From Luteimonas sp. (lineage in GTDB: Bacteria; Pseudomonadota; Gammaproteobacteria; Xanthomonadales; Xanthomonadaceae), in NCBI GenBank assembly GCA_024707405.1, contig JANPZU010000001.1, positions 1-64,000 on the forward strand: 64,000 bases of DNA. The letters run 5' to 3'. The stretch's first letter is position 1. Every line of letters starts with the position of its first letter. Below are positions 26,558-38,869 of the stretch, piece by piece. A program made the translations under genes and the position numbers. Below the pieces are notes generated by a model. The model made no database searches. It was not told the DNA's origin and saw only the letters and a list, made by a program, of their open reading frames with translations.

Positions 26558-29500
26558 ATGAAGCGAATGCTCATCAACGCCACGCAGGCGGAAGAACTGC
26601 GCGTGGCGATCGTCGACGGCCAGAACCTGTACGACATCGACATCGAACAGCCGTCCCAGGAACAGAAGAAGTCCAACATCTACAAGGGCCGCATCACCCG
26701 GCTCGAACCATCCCTCGAAGCGGCCTTCGTCGAATACGGCGCCGCCCGCCACGGCTTCCTGCCGCTGAAGGAAATCTCCCGCGACTACTTCCAGGCCGGT
26801 GCCGACCACCGCAACGGCAACATCAAGGAACTGCTGCGCGAAGGCCAGGAAGTCGTCGTCCAGGTCGACAAGGAAGAGCGTGGCAACAAGGGCGCTGCCC
26901 TGACCACGTTCATCTCGCTGGCCGGCCGCTACATGGTGCTGATGCCCAACTCGCCCACCGCCGGCGGCGTCTCGCGCCGGATCGAAGGCGATGACCGCGC
27001 GGAGCTGAAGAAGGCGATGGACGCGCTGGCCATCCCGGACGACATGGGTGTGATCATCCGTACCGCCGGCGTCGGCCGCGATGCCGAGGAACTGCAGTGG
27101 GATCTCGATTACCTGCTGAGCATCTGGAAGGCGATCGCCGATGCCGCGCTCAGCAAGCCCTCGCCCTTCCTGATCTACCAGGAATCGCGCCTGATCACCC
27201 GCGCCCTGCGCGATTACATGCGCGCCGATATCGGCGAAATCCTGGTCGACACGCCCGAGATGTACGCCGAGGCGCGTGAGTTCGTCGAGCAGGTGATGCC
27301 GCACAACCTGCGCAAGCTCAAGCATTACACCGACGACACCCCGCTGTTCAACCGCTTCCAGATCGAATCGCAGATCGAAAGCGCCTACGAGCGCACCGTG
27401 CGCCTGCCCTCCGGTGGCGCGCTGGTGATCGACCAGACCGAGGCGCTGACCGCGATCGACGTCAACTCGGCGCGCGCCACGCGCGGTGGCGACATCGAGG
27501 AAACCGCATTCAACACCAACCTCGAGGCGGCCGAGGAAGTCGCACGCCAGTTGCGCCTGCGCGACCTGGGCGGCCTGGTGGTGATCGACTTCATCGACAT
27601 GGACTCGGGCAAGCACCAGCGCGAGGTCGAGAACCGCCTGCAGGGCTCGCTGAAGTACGACCGCGCCCGCGTGCAGCTTGGCCGCATCTCCAAGTTCGGC
27701 CTGATGGAAATGAGCCGCCAGCGGCTGCGCAACAGCCTGGGCGAATCCAGCCAGATCGTGTGCCCGCGCTGCGAAGGCCATGGCCGCATGCGCAGCATCG
27801 AGTCGCTGTCGCTGTCGATCATCCGCGTCGCCGAAGAACACGCGATGAAGGACAACACCGGCCAGGTGCTGGTGCAGGCACCGGTCGAAATCGCCAACTT
27901 CCTGCTCAACGAGAAGCGCGGCGCGCTGGCAGAGATCGAGAAGCGCCACGGCGCGCCGATCGTCATCGTCGCCGACGAGCAGTTGCACAGCCCGCACTAC
28001 GAAGTCACCCGCCTGCGCGAAAACGAAATGGGCGAGGAAGCCAGCCGCCCCAGCTACCAGCGCGGCACCCCGCGCAAGCTCAACACCATCGCGCTGAGCA
28101 AGGCCAACCTCAACGTGCCAAAGCCGGCAGTGACCAACGTCAAGCCGGCGCAGCCCGCGCCGCTGCGTGAGCCCAAGCCGGAACAGGCGCCCACCAGCGC
28201 ACCGGCTCCCGCTCCGGTGTTCGCGGCCAAGCCGGTCGAGACCGGTGGGTTCATGGGCTGGATCAAGAGCCTGTTCGGTGGTGGCTCGACTGACGAACGC
28301 ACGCTCGAACAACGCTCAGGCCAATCCAAGCCCCAGCGCAATGGCCAACGCGAAGAGCGTGGCAGCAACGGCCAGCGCCGCGACAACCGGCGCAACCGCA
28401 ACGACGCGCGCCGCGACGAACCACGCCGCGATGGTGGCCAGCCCCAGCAGCAGAAGGATCGGCAGGGCCAGGCGCAGAAGGCATCGGGTCAGAAGCAACC
28501 GCAGGGACAGCAACAGAACGCACCCAAGAAGCAGAAGCAACAAAACCCGCAGAACCAGCAGGGCAACCGGCAAAAGCAGGCAGCGCCGCAGCGCGACGAA
28601 GCCACCGCCGCGCCAGTCGCAGCAGCCACGGTCGCCGTTGCGACAGTGCCACTGGTGGCCGCCGCGGAAGACACGCGCAAGCCAGCGGTCGCGGATGCAG
28701 GCGTACCTGCCGTGCAGCCCGTGACGCCTGCTACTGCCGCGGATGCTCCTGCCCCCACCGTCGTTACCGAAACCACTCCCGACACGACCGCCGAGCAGAC
28801 ACAAGCCACGGGCAACGATGTCGTGGAGGGCGGGACTGCAGATGCCAACGGTGAATCGTCCGGACGCCGCCGCCGCGGTCGTCGTGGCGGGCGCCGTCGC
28901 CGTCGCGGTGGTGCCGAAGGCGCGACCGTCGGCGCTGCCGGCGATGCCTTCGCCGATGGCGACGACGATGGTGAAGCCGATGGCGAGCATCAGCCCGTCG
29001 CCAACACCTCGCAGCCCGAATTCGATTTCGACGACCTTCCGGCATCCTCGCCAGCGGTCGTACCTGCCGCCATCGAGCCCACGGCGACGCCGGCACGCGA
29101 ACACGAAGACACCGCCCTCGTTGCGGCATCGCCGGCCATCGAGGCCGCGTCCGTGACCGAAGCCGATCCCGTCGCAACGTCTGCACCCGAAGCCGTCGCC
29201 GTACCGGTCGCCGAAGCAGCAGCGTCTGCTTCCGACGAGCCGACCGTTGCCGTTGCAGAAGTAGCAGAAGCAGAGACCCTCCCCGCGCCTGCGGCGTCGG
29301 AGATCCTCCACGACAATGCCGACCTGCAGCTCGACCTGGCGGTCGAGCGCGTGGAGCCGGTGCAGCAAGTGGTCGAGGAAAGCGTCATCGAAACCGCTCC
29401 GGTCGCGACCACGGAAGCCGACACTCCGCTCGCCGACGCCACCGCACTGCCCGAGGAGCCGCAGGCATCGCCGGCCGAAGCGGCCGCGGATGCATTCGCG

Positions 29501-29560
29501 AGCGAAGACGGCGCCAACGATGAGGCCGGAACTTCAGGAGGCGAATCGCGCAGCGCGTGA
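26558..29560 (+). CDS. rne: Ribonuclease E
   Basis: RNase E is the membrane-associated endonuclease that starts most mRNA decay, matures rRNA/tRNA and scaffolds the degradosome. The 1000-residue protein has the S1 domain near 35-125, a 5'-sensor and DNase I-like catalytic core ([27 protein letters not shown]), and the zinc-link CPRC at about residues 402-405 followed by EGHGRM. The C-terminal half is disordered: an amphipathic membrane helix [12 protein letters not shown] at about 563-574, Gln/Arg/Asn-rich RNA-binding segments, an arginine cluster [17 protein letters not shown] near 768, then a very Ala/Glu/Pro-rich tail. The start at MKRMLINA follows GAGAGGA. Confidence 0.96.
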   Translation: MKRMLINATQAEELRVAIVDGQNLYDIDIEQPSQEQKKSNIYKGRITRLEPSLEAAFVEYGAARHGFLPLKEISRDYFQAGADHRNGNIKELLREGQEVVVQVDKEERGNKGAALTTFISLAGRYMVLMPNSPTAGGVSRRIEGDDRAELKKAMDALAIPDDMGVIIRTAGVGRDAEELQWDLDYLLSIWKAIADAALSKPSPFLIYQESRLITRALRDYMRADIGEILVDTPEMYAEAREFVEQVMPHNLRKLKHYTDDTPLFNRFQIESQIESAYERTVRLPSGGALVIDQTEALTAIDVNSARATRGGDIEETAFNTNLEAAEEVARQLRLRDLGGLVVIDFIDMDSGKHQREVENRLQGSLKYDRARVQLGRISKFGLMEMSRQRLRNSLGESSQIVCPRCEGHGRMRSIESLSLSIIRVAEEHAMKDNTGQVLVQAPVEIANFLLNEKRGALAEIEKRHGAPIVIVADEQLHSPHYEVTRLRENEMGEEASRPSYQRGTPRKLNTIALSKANLNVPKPAVTNVKPAQPAPLREPKPEQAPTSAPAPAPVFAAKPVETGGFMGWIKSLFGGGSTDERTLEQRSGQSKPQRNGQREERGSNGQRRDNRRNRNDARRDEPRRDGGQPQQQKDRQGQAQKASGQKQPQGQQQNAPKKQKQQNPQNQQGNRQKQAAPQRDEATAAPVAAATVAVATVPLVAAAEDTRKPAVADAGVPAVQPVTPATAADAPAPTVVTETTPDTTAEQTQATGNDVVEGGTADANGESSGRRRRGRRGGRRRRRGGAEGATVGAAGDAFADGDDDGEADGEHQPVANTSQPEFDFDDLPASSPAVVPAAIEPTATPAREHEDTALVAASPAIEAASVTEADPVATSAPEAVAVPVAEAAASASDEPTVAVAEVAEAETLPAPAASEILHDNADLQLDLAVERVEPVQQVVEESVIETAPVATTEADTPLADATALPEEPQASPAEAAADAFASEDGANDEAGTSGGESRSA

Positions 29561-29587
29561 CCGCCCGCGCCGATCCCGCGTGGCCGC

Positions 29588-30235
29588 CTAGAGCGACTGC
29601 GCGGGATCGAGCAATCCGTACTGGCTGGCCAGTCGCGCGAGCGCGATGTTGTCCTCGATCCGCAGTTTCTGGAACAAGCGCGACTTATGCGTGTTTACGG
29701 TCTTGGCACTCAGGCTGAGCCGCTTGGCGATCTCCTCCTGGCGCAAGCCGTGCAGCATGAGCATCGCGACTTCCAGCTCGCGCGCCGACAGCGCATCGAA
29801 CGGCGTCTTGTCGCCACCGATGCCCGCGAGCGCCAGGTTCTGCGCGATCCTGCCCGCGAGGTAGCGCTTGCCTCGCGCTACGTCGCGGATCGCGCTGATC
29901 AGTTCCGCCGCATCGCCTCCTTTGCCGACATAGCCCGACGCACCCGCCTCGATCAACCGCTTCGGCATCGGCCCGTCCTCGAGCACCGACACCACGATCA
30001 CCTTGGTGCCATGCCGACCCTTCACTACGCGTTCGGTGACCTCCAGCCCGCTGATGCCGGGCAAATGCAGGTCGCACAGCACCACGTCCGGCTGCAGTTT
30101 GCGGATCTGCGGCAGGGCTTCCTCGCCACTGTCCGACTCGCCCACGACCTCGATGTCCGTCTGCCCGGACAACAGCATGCGGACACCGGCACGCACCAGT
30201 GCGTGGTCGTCCACGATGTAAACGCGAATGGTCAT
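29588..30235 (-). CDS. LuxR-family response regulator (GacA/UvrY-like)
   Basis: A NarL/FixJ-type regulator of 215 residues: receiver domain with phospho-acceptor Asp55 (VVLCDLHLPG), acidic Asp9-Asp10 (IVDDHAL), conserved Lys near 104 (GYVGKGG), and a LuxR helix-turn-helix (LSARELEVAMLMLHGLRQEEIAKRLSLSAKTVNTHKSRLFQKL) near 150-195. The LRQEEIAKRLSLSAKTVNTHKSR helix is close to the GacA/UvrY/SirA group, which controls small RNAs of the Csr system. There is no kinase gene beside it, so it is an orphan regulator here. GacA-type identity is likely but not certain. Confidence 0.88.
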   Translation of the reverse strand: MTIRVYIVDDHALVRAGVRMLLSGQTDIEVVGESDSGEEALPQIRKLQPDVVLCDLHLPGISGLEVTERVVKGRHGTKVIVVSVLEDGPMPKRLIEAGASGYVGKGGDAAELISAIRDVARGKRYLAGRIAQNLALAGIGGDKTPFDALSARELEVAMLMLHGLRQEEIAKRLSLSAKTVNTHKSRLFQKLRIEDNIALARLASQYGLLDPAQSL

Positions 30236-30380
30236 CCCTGTCCCCCTTCGGCGAAGTCGCCCGGATCGAGGCTAACCGTCCCCGCACCCGTGGCGCAACC
30301 GGCGCGACGCCCGGAAACGCTTCCGCTGCAACGGCGGCCACTCAGGCACACTGGCGGCACCATCCATTCGCGGAACGGCC

Positions 30381-31289
30381 ATGCCGGAACACACTCGCCA
30401 CACCATGCGCATGATCGCTAGCCTCTGCACCCTGCTCGCGTTGTCCGCCTGCAGCAGCCTGGAACCAAGGCCGTCAAGCAGCACGCCGGCGCCTGTCATC
30501 GCCACCGCCTCAGCCTGGCACGACGACGTGGTGCGCATCAGCAACGGATCGGACAATACGCAACGACGCGAGGCGATCGTCCACCTCCTGTCCGCCGCCG
30601 GCATCGACGCCATCGAACACCCCTTCGCCACCGAGCGCCATGCAGGCACCAATCTCGTCGCCCCGGTCTCCGGAGACACGATTTCTCCCTTGCTGCTGCT
30701 CGGCGCCCATTTCGACAAGGTCGACGTTGGCGACGGCGTAACCGACAACGCATCCGGCAGCGCGGTCGTGCTCGAACTCGCACGGCGTTTCCGTCAGTCC
30801 CCCTTGCAACACCATCGTGTCGCCGTCGCGTTCTGGGATCTCGAAGAGAAAGGACTGCTCGGTGCGAATGCCTACGTCACCGGCGACAACGAAAAGCCGG
30901 CGCTCTACGTCAACTTCGACATCTTCGGCTGGGGCGACACCTTGTGGATGATGGTGCAGGGATCCGGGCATCCACTCGCCCTGGCGACTGACGCGGCGGC
31001 GCAGGCACGCGGCATCGGACTGTCGGCAGGCGAGAAGTATCCACCGACCGACCACCTGGCCTTCCACAAGGCCGGATGGCCCGCGGTGTCGTTCTCCCTG
31101 CTCGATGCAGACGAAATCGAGCCCTTGCTGCAGGTGTTCTCGCGCGGCAAGCCCGCTCGCATGCCGAAGGTGATGGAAGTCATCCACTCCCAGAACGACC
31201 GCCTCGACCAGCTTGCGCCAGATCAGGTCGAAACCGCGATCGACGCCGTCGAAGCCGCGTTCCGTGCCTGGGATGCCGGGCGTCGATAG
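30381..31289 (+). CDS. M28-family metallopeptidase lipoprotein
   Basis: The 302-residue protein has a lipoprotein signal ending LLALSAC (cysteine about residue 24). The zinc aminopeptidase landmarks of M28 are visible: GAHFDKV and GVTDNASGSAVVLELARRF (first His/Asp ligands), FWDLEEKGLLGA (catalytic/bridging Glu pair), the NFDIFGWGD aspartate, and a late histidine in VIHSQNDR. ATGs at 30405 and 30411 are alternative starts that leave the signal peptide intact. Such enzymes trim N-terminal residues of periplasmic or outer-membrane-bound peptides. It appears to be transcribed alone. Confidence 0.87.
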   Translation: MPEHTRHTMRMIASLCTLLALSACSSLEPRPSSSTPAPVIATASAWHDDVVRISNGSDNTQRREAIVHLLSAAGIDAIEHPFATERHAGTNLVAPVSGDTISPLLLLGAHFDKVDVGDGVTDNASGSAVVLELARRFRQSPLQHHRVAVAFWDLEEKGLLGANAYVTGDNEKPALYVNFDIFGWGDTLWMMVQGSGHPLALATDAAAQARGIGLSAGEKYPPTDHLAFHKAGWPAVSFSLLDADEIEPLLQVFSRGKPARMPKVMEVIHSQNDRLDQLAPDQVETAIDAVEAAFRAWDAGRR

Positions 31290-31303
31290 CAAGCAAGAAA
31301 CAA

Positions 31304-31393
31304 TGGCGGAGAGAGTGGGATTCGAACCCACGGAAGGTTTGACCCTTCGCCGGTTTTCAAGACCGGTGCCTTAAACCGCTCGGCCATCTCTCC
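31304..31393 (-). tRNA. tRNA-Ser (anticodon TGA)
   Basis: Read on the minus strand, the 90-base gene starts GGAGAGATGGCCGAGCGG and ends with the pairing TCTCTCC, discriminator G and an encoded CCA. The anticodon loop CTTGAAA gives anticodon TGA, and a long variable arm (GCGAAGGGTCAAACCTTCCGT) marks a class II serine tRNA. T-loop GTTCGAATC is canonical. Confidence 0.97.
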
Positions 31394-31508
31394 GTTGTAC
31401 GGCGCGGTGCAACGCTAACGCGTTGTCGCCGGTTTGACCATCGCCTGCGGCGATGTTCGCTCCGGCCTTCGACCTGCGCAGTCAAGACCAGTCGGTTGCC
31501 TTGAAACG

Positions 31509-32525
31509 CTAGCGCATTGTCGCATGCGCGGCGGCCTTGCCTGGCTTCGGCATGGCCGCGACCGAGGCCGCGACGGCCTTGGCATCGCCCTCTTTTCCGC
31601 AATGCCGGCAGTTGAGGCTCGACTCTTCGATCAGCGATGGCAACCGCTCGGCGAGGAAATCGATCAGCACGCGAACAGCCGGCAGCAGCCCGCGGCGCGA
31701 TGCAAACACGGCATGGGCGATGCCTTGCGGCAGGCGCCACTGCGGCAGCACTACCTCCAGCTCGCCATTGCGCACGGCATCGGCGCACAGGGTTTCGGGC
31801 AGCATGGTGATGCCGAGTCCCTGCTTCGCGAGTTCCATCAGCATCGGGAAGTCGAAACCGGCCACGCGCGGCTTGAGTTCGACGCGGCGCACTTCGCCGT
31901 CCGCGCCCTGCAGCTCCCAGCGCTGGCGCACTTCATCCTCGCCCATGCTCATGGTGGTGTGACCATCCAGGTCGTCCGGCGTCTTCGGACGCCCGGCGCG
32001 ATCGAGGTACTTCGGGCTTGCGACCAGCAATTCCTGGATCTGGCCGAAGCTGCGCATGACCAGGCTGCCGTCGTCGTCGAGCTTGGAACGCACGCGGATG
32101 GCGACATCGAAGCCTTCGTTGATGACGTCCACGCGACGGTTGCTGACATGCAACTGCACGCGCACCTGCGGGTACTTGGCCAGGAAGTCCGGCAGCAGTT
32201 TCGGCATCAGTTGCTGCGCCAGGCTGACCGGCACGCTGACCTTCACCAGCCCGCGCGGCTCGGCGCTCAAACGGTCGACGACTTCGCGCGCGGCGGTGGC
32301 TTCGGCCAGCATCGATTGCGCGTGGCGGTGCACGCTCTGGCCGACGTCGGTCACCGCGAAGCGGCGCGTCGAGCGCTGCAGCAGGCGCACGCCGAGATCG
32401 CTTTCAAGCTGGCTGATGCGACGGCTCAGGCGAGACTTGGGGATGCCCAGTGCGCGCTCGGCAGCGGCGAACCCGCCGTGATCCACGACCATCGCAAAGT
32501 AATAGAGATCATTGAGGTCTTGCAT
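31509..32525 (-). CDS. LysR-family transcriptional regulator
   Basis: The 338-residue protein has the N-terminal LysR helix-turn-helix (MQDLNDLYYFAMVVDHGGFAAAERALGIPKSRLSRRI) and an effector-binding domain. The domain normally ends near residue 295; here a further tail of about 40 residues contains CRHCGKEGDAKAVAASVAAMPKPGKAAAHATMR, with a CxxC pair and Ala/Lys-rich sequence. It is divergent from azoR with a 111-base gap, the usual sign that it controls that gene. Similar regulators act on quinone or aromatic-stress genes, but the inducer is unknown. Confidence 0.9.
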   Translation of the reverse strand: MQDLNDLYYFAMVVDHGGFAAAERALGIPKSRLSRRISQLESDLGVRLLQRSTRRFAVTDVGQSVHRHAQSMLAEATAAREVVDRLSAEPRGLVKVSVPVSLAQQLMPKLLPDFLAKYPQVRVQLHVSNRRVDVINEGFDVAIRVRSKLDDDGSLVMRSFGQIQELLVASPKYLDRAGRPKTPDDLDGHTTMSMGEDEVRQRWELQGADGEVRRVELKPRVAGFDFPMLMELAKQGLGITMLPETLCADAVRNGELEVVLPQWRLPQGIAHAVFASRRGLLPAVRVLIDFLAERLPSLIEESSLNCRHCGKEGDAKAVAASVAAMPKPGKAAAHATMR

Positions 32526-32636
32526 ATGATTAACCTCATAATTGGAACGATTCGTGATATTTGACCATGTTTATTCCGCAGGAGCAACAACCTAAATTGC
32601 ACTCCGTACCGGCCGGGCCGGAAAGGAGCCAAGACC
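32526..32636. promoter_or_regulatory. Divergent LysR-azoR control region
   Basis: This short AT-rich gap (contrast with its GC-rich flanks) contains ATTAACCTCATAAT (about 32529-32542), a T-N11-A-like imperfect dyad of the type LysR regulators bind. GGAAAGGAG near 32620 is a strong ribosome-binding site for azoR. Assignment as operator is inference. Confidence 0.4.
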
Positions 32637-33215
32637 ATGAAACTGTTGCATCTCGACACCAGCGCACTGGGCGACCACTCGGTCAGCCGGCAACTGACCT
32701 CGGCCATCGTCGCACGTTGGCAGGCCGGGCTCGACGGCCTTGAGGTCGAATATCGCGACCTCGACCGCGACCCGATCCCCCACCTCTCGGGCCGCACCCT
32801 GGCCGGTAGCGACGAACTCGAGCGCGCCCGCAGCGAAGCGACCATGCAGCAGTTCCTCGACGCCGATGCGATCGTGCTGGGCGCGCCGATGTACAACTTC
32901 GGCATCCCGTCGACGCTGAAGGCCTGGATCGACCGGGTCGCGGTGAACGGCCGCACGTTCCGCTACACGGCCAACGGGCCAGAAGGCCTTGCCGGCGGCA
33001 AGCGCGTGGTGATCGTCGCCTCGGCTGGCGGCCAGCACGGCGGGCAACCGACGGACTTCGTCGAACCCTACCTGCGCCAGGTCTTCGGCTTCCTCGGCAT
33101 CACCGATATCGAAGTGGTGCGCGCCGATGGCATCGGCATGTCGCCGGAGCACCGCGAAGCGGCCATTGCGCAGGCGCTCGGCTCACTACCGGAGCCACTG
33201 CGCGACGCCGCCTGA
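32637..33215 (+). CDS. azoR: FMN-dependent NADH-azoreductase
   Basis: This cytosolic flavoprotein reduces quinones and azo compounds with NADH, giving two-electron protection against quinone stress. The 192-residue product starts MKLLHLDTSALGDHSVSRQL (flavin phosphate-binding loop) and has APMYNFGIPSTLKAWIDRV, the classic azoreductase core at about 85-103, and ASAGGQHGG near 137. Length matches AzoR (about 200). It is divergent from a LysR regulator, as quinone-responsive azoreductases often are. Confidence 0.93.
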   Translation: MKLLHLDTSALGDHSVSRQLTSAIVARWQAGLDGLEVEYRDLDRDPIPHLSGRTLAGSDELERARSEATMQQFLDADAIVLGAPMYNFGIPSTLKAWIDRVAVNGRTFRYTANGPEGLAGGKRVVIVASAGGQHGGQPTDFVEPYLRQVFGFLGITDIEVVRADGIGMSPEHREAAIAQALGSLPEPLRDAA

Positions 33216-33252
33216 GTCCCCCGCCGGCGGAACCCCGCGCCAAGCATGACTT

Positions 33253-35604
<2,352 letters not shown>

Positions 35605-35700
35605 ACGGGTCGTGACGCGGCGTCGACACCGCGACGACACCCCCTGCACGGGCCACATGGATAGTTCGGGTCGCCATTCATCATGAACGAGGGCGACACC

Positions 35701-36270
35701 ATGTCCGATCCGATGAACCGACCCAATCCCGATCCCACGCGCGGCAACGTGCCGCCCCCGGTCGATCCGCCACCCGGTGAGCCACGCAAGGGTGCCAACC
35801 CGGTCGTGTGGATCATCGTGCTGATCGCACTCCTGGCTCTGGCCTGGTACTTCCTCTCCAGCCGAGACAGCGTGCAAGTGTCACCGGAAGAGCCGGCCAC
35901 TCCCATCGGGCAGACGGAAACGCCCACGGATGACGCCACGCCGCCGCGTCGCGAACCCCGCACGCCCGCACGTACGCCGCAACCGACGGTGGCCGATCGC
36001 GAAGCCTCCGTGCTCGACAGCGTCGAACCCGAATACCCGGTCGCCGCTGCACGCGCCCGCGACCAAGGCACCGTGCTGGTGCGGGCCCAGGTGGATGCCA
36101 GCGGCAAGCCGACTGAAGTCGACGTGGCCCGCAGCAGTCGCTCGCGCGACCTCGATCGCGCAGCAGTCGCCGCGGTGAAGCAGTGGACGTTCGAGCCGGC
36201 GATCCGCGACGGCAAGGCGGTGGCGTCGACGGTGCAGGTGCCTGTGGAGTTCACGCTCGACCAGCGTTGA
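35701..36270 (+). CDS. TonB-family protein, second copy
   Basis: A 189-residue protein with a Pro/Asn-rich cytosolic N-terminus, one membrane helix (NPVVWIIVLIALLALAWYFLSS), a short spacer with Thr/Pro, and a TonB-type C-terminal domain (EPEYPVAAARARDQGTVLVRAQVDASGKPTEVDVARSS, KQWTFEPA). An ATG at 35683 is also possible, but GAGGGCGA upstream of 35701 fits better. The C-terminal domain parallels the upstream TonB gene (VDVGADGVP.SLDIVRSSRHRSLDRAAL versus VDASGKPTEVDVARSSRSRDLDRAAV), suggesting duplication. Confidence 0.83.
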   Translation: MSDPMNRPNPDPTRGNVPPPVDPPPGEPRKGANPVVWIIVLIALLALAWYFLSSRDSVQVSPEEPATPIGQTETPTDDATPPRREPRTPARTPQPTVADREASVLDSVEPEYPVAAARARDQGTVLVRAQVDASGKPTEVDVARSSRSRDLDRAAVAAVKQWTFEPAIRDGKAVASTVQVPVEFTLDQR

Positions 36271-36307
36271 CCATTGACCGATATTGACCGATCGCGCCAC
36301 GGAAGAA

Positions 36308-36334
36308 GATGACGCCGGCAATGCCGGCGTCATC
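36308..36334. terminator. Perfect 12-base inverted repeat between tonB-like gene and aroA
   Basis: GATGACGCCGGC, loop AAT, GCCGGCGTCATC is a perfect dyad placed between two convergent genes. There is only a weak T-rich stretch after it, so it may stop transcription in both directions or act as a barrier hairpin. Confidence 0.6.
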
Positions 36335-36359
36335 CTTTGCAATTTCCTTGTTTACAGAT

Positions 36360-37667
36360 TTACAGAGCGCGCAGCCCGAAGCCGGATGTCCGCGCGAGAT
36401 TGTCGAAACCGGGAAACGACGTGGCCACGTTGTCCACGTCGTCGATGCGCAAGTCGCCGGACGAGAGCTGCGCAGCGACTGCGAACGACATCGCGATGCG
36501 ATGGTCGCCATGGCTGCCGATGGCGCCTGCCCCCATCACGGCACCGCCATGGATCGTGGCGCCATCGGCGGTCTCATCGACCTGCACGCCAAGCGTGCGC
36601 AAGCCATCGGCCATGGTCGCGATTCGATCGGATTCCTTGACCCGCAGCTCGGCCGCGCCACGCACCACGGTGCGGCCCTGCGCACAGGCCGCCGCGACGA
36701 ACAGCACCGGGAATTCGTCGATCATGTCGGCCACATGCTCGACCGGCACCTCGATGCCACGCAACGGCGCATGGCGCACGACCAGGTCGCAGACTGGTTC
36801 GCCACCCTGCTCGCCCGCGTTCTCCTCGCGGATGTCGGCACCCATTGCGCGCAGCACGTGCAGCAGGCCGGTGCGGCGCGGATTGATGCCCACGCGCTTG
36901 AGGCGCAATTCGGAACCGGGCACCAGGGTCGCGGCCACGATGAAGAACGCCGCCGAGGAAAAGTCCGCAGGCACCACGATGTCGGCCGCACTCAAGCGAT
37001 GGCCGCCTTCGAGCTTCGCGTAACCCGGCGAAAACTCGATCGGCCAACCCAACGCCTTCAACATGCGCTCGGTGTAGTCGCGCGTCGGATGCGGCTCGTG
37101 CACGACGGTCGTGCCCCGCGCATACAGTCCCGCCAACAACATCGCCGACTTGACCTGCGCACTGGCGATTTCAGATGCAAAGTCGATGCCCTGCAGTGCA
37201 GTGCCGCCATGGATGCGCAAGGGCGGCAAGCCGCCTTCGGCGGTGTCGATGCGCGCACCCATCTTCGCCAACGGCACGGTCACGCGGCGCATCGGTCGCT
37301 TTGACAGCGACTCGTCGCCGACCAGCACGGAATCGAACGATTGCCCGGCCAGCAGGCCCGCGAGCAGGCGCATGCCGGTGCCTGCGTTGCCACAGTCCAG
37401 TGCTTCGGACGTGCCGCGCAAACCATCGATGCCGACACCATGCACGATGCGGACACCTTCGGATGGCACGTCGATACGTACGCCGAGCTGGCGGAAGATG
37501 GCTTCGGTCGCACGCGCGTCTTCGCCTTCGAGGAAGCCTTCGATCCGCGACACGCCGTCGGCGAGCGATGCCAGCATGATCGAGCGATGCGAAATCGACT
37601 TGTCGCCCGGGACGACGAGCTCCCCGCGCAGCGGACCGCCGCGCGACGCGATCCACGACGCACTCAC
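36360..37667 (-). CDS. aroA: 3-phosphoshikimate 1-carboxyvinyltransferase (EPSP synthase)
   Basis: This cytosolic enzyme joins shikimate-3-phosphate and phosphoenolpyruvate on the way to chorismate. The 435-residue protein has GPLRGELVVPGDKSISHRS at the N-terminus, DCGNAGTGMRLLAGL near 90 (the EPSP synthase signature) and RVKESDRIATMADGLRTLG near 345. The start is GTG at 37667, which overlaps the pheA stop in GTGA. The GNAGTG motif has Gly where most class I enzymes have Ala (GNAGTA); the Ala position is part of the PEP/glyphosate site, so the Gly form suggests a class II-like, glyphosate-tolerant active site. Confidence 0.95.
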   Translation of the reverse strand: MSASWIASRGGPLRGELVVPGDKSISHRSIMLASLADGVSRIEGFLEGEDARATEAIFRQLGVRIDVPSEGVRIVHGVGIDGLRGTSEALDCGNAGTGMRLLAGLLAGQSFDSVLVGDESLSKRPMRRVTVPLAKMGARIDTAEGGLPPLRIHGGTALQGIDFASEIASAQVKSAMLLAGLYARGTTVVHEPHPTRDYTERMLKALGWPIEFSPGYAKLEGGHRLSAADIVVPADFSSAAFFIVAATLVPGSELRLKRVGINPRRTGLLHVLRAMGADIREENAGEQGGEPVCDLVVRHAPLRGIEVPVEHVADMIDEFPVLFVAAACAQGRTVVRGAAELRVKESDRIATMADGLRTLGVQVDETADGATIHGGAVMGAGAIGSHGDHRIAMSFAVAAQLSSGDLRIDDVDNVATSFPGFDNLARTSGFGLRAL

Positions 37668-38869
37668 GGCACGGCGACCGGATAGGATCCCAGCACGCGC
37701 ACGTCGCCGGCGAAATCGTCGATCTCGGCCAGCGCATCCTTCAGCGGCGATTCGTCGACGTGGCCTTCCACGTCGATGAAGAACGCGTACTGCCAGAGCT
37801 TGCCGTGCGCGGGACGCGATTCGATCCGGTTCATGCTGATGTTGCGCCGGGCCAGCGGCTCCAGGATGCGGTACAGCGCACCGGGCTGGTCGCGGATGAA
37901 GACCATCAACGAGGTGCGGTCGTGCCCGGATGGCGGGAACGACGCGCGACCGATCACCAGGAAGCGCGTGGTGTTGTCGCTGCGATCCTCGATGGGGCCG
38001 GCGATGACCTTCATGCCGTACACATGCGCGGCGTTCTCGCCGGCAATCGCCGCGGCATCGTCGGACAGCTTCGCCCGGCGCACGCCCTCGGCGTTGCTGA
38101 CCACGGCTTCCTTGTGCACGCCCGGCAGGTTCTCGCGCAGCCAGTTCTTGCATTGCGCCAGCGACAGGCCGTGCGAATACACGCGCTCGATGTCCTCGAT
38201 GTGGCCGGTGCGCGAGATCAGGTATTGGTGCACGCGCAGTTCCACTTCGCCGCAGATCTTCAGCGGCGAAGTCAGGAACAGGTCGAGCGTGGACTGGATG
38301 GTGCCCTGCCCCGAGTTCTCCACCGGCACCACGCCGAAATCGGCATGACCCGCGGCGACTTCGTCGAACACTTCCTCCACGCTCGACAGCGGCAGGCCCT
38401 TGGCCGAATGGCCGAAGTGCTTGTGCACCGCCTGCTGCGAGAACGTGCCTTCCGGGCCGAGGTAACCGATCTTCAGCGGTTCCTGCTGGGCAAGACAGGC
38501 CGACATGATTTCGCGGAACAGGCGCACCAGCACTTCGTCCTGCAACGGGCCGTCGTTGCGGTCGACCACCTTGCGCAACACCTGCGCCTCGCGCTCGGGA
38601 CGGTAGTAATCGATGGCGGCCGCGAGCTTGCCCTTGGCCTTGCCCACCTGGTGCGCCCACAGCGCACGCTCGGCGATCAGCGACTGGATCTCGCGATCGA
38701 TGCCGTCGATCTGCGCGCGCACCGCCGACAGGTCTGGCTGCGCCTGCTTCGCCACGTCTTCGCGCTTGCGTGCGGATGCAGCTGCCTTGCGTGGTGCCGG
38801 ACTCGCCTTTTTCGCGTTCGACTTCGCGGCCGCCTTCTTGGCGGGCTGTTTGGTGGTGCGCTTAGCCAT
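37664..38869 (-). CDS. pheA: Chorismate mutase/prephenate dehydratase (P-protein)
   Basis: This bifunctional enzyme makes phenylpyruvate from chorismate. Domain order: an unusual N-terminal Lys/Ala-rich tail of about 45 residues ([20 protein letters not shown]...), a chorismate mutase domain ([27 protein letters not shown]), a prephenate dehydratase domain ([19 protein letters not shown]) with the TRF-type [10 protein letters not shown] motif, and a C-terminal ACT domain with the ESRP motif that senses phenylalanine. The start at 38869 overlaps the serC stop by 8 bases; the frame is open farther upstream inside serC but without similarity. Tail aside, size and order match the family. Confidence 0.94.
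   Translation of the reverse strand: MAKRTTKQPAKKAAAKSNAKKASPAPRKAAASARKREDVAKQAQPDLSAVRAQIDGIDREIQSLIAERALWAHQVGKAKGKLAAAIDYYRPEREAQVLRKVVDRNDGPLQDEVLVRLFREIMSACLAQQEPLKIGYLGPEGTFSQQAVHKHFGHSAKGLPLSSVEEVFDEVAAGHADFGVVPVENSGQGTIQSTLDLFLTSPLKICGEVELRVHQYLISRTGHIEDIERVYSHGLSLAQCKNWLRENLPGVHKEAVVSNAEGVRRAKLSDDAAAIAGENAAHVYGMKVIAGPIEDRSDNTTRFLVIGRASFPPSGHDRTSLMVFIRDQPGALYRILEPLARRNISMNRIESRPAHGKLWQYAFFIDVEGHVDESPLKDALAEIDDFAGDVRVLGSYPVAVP

Noticed and set aside
26255-28312. Long minus-strand open frame opposite rne
   Set aside because: It is antisense to the conserved RNase E core, with no ribosome-binding site and no family features.
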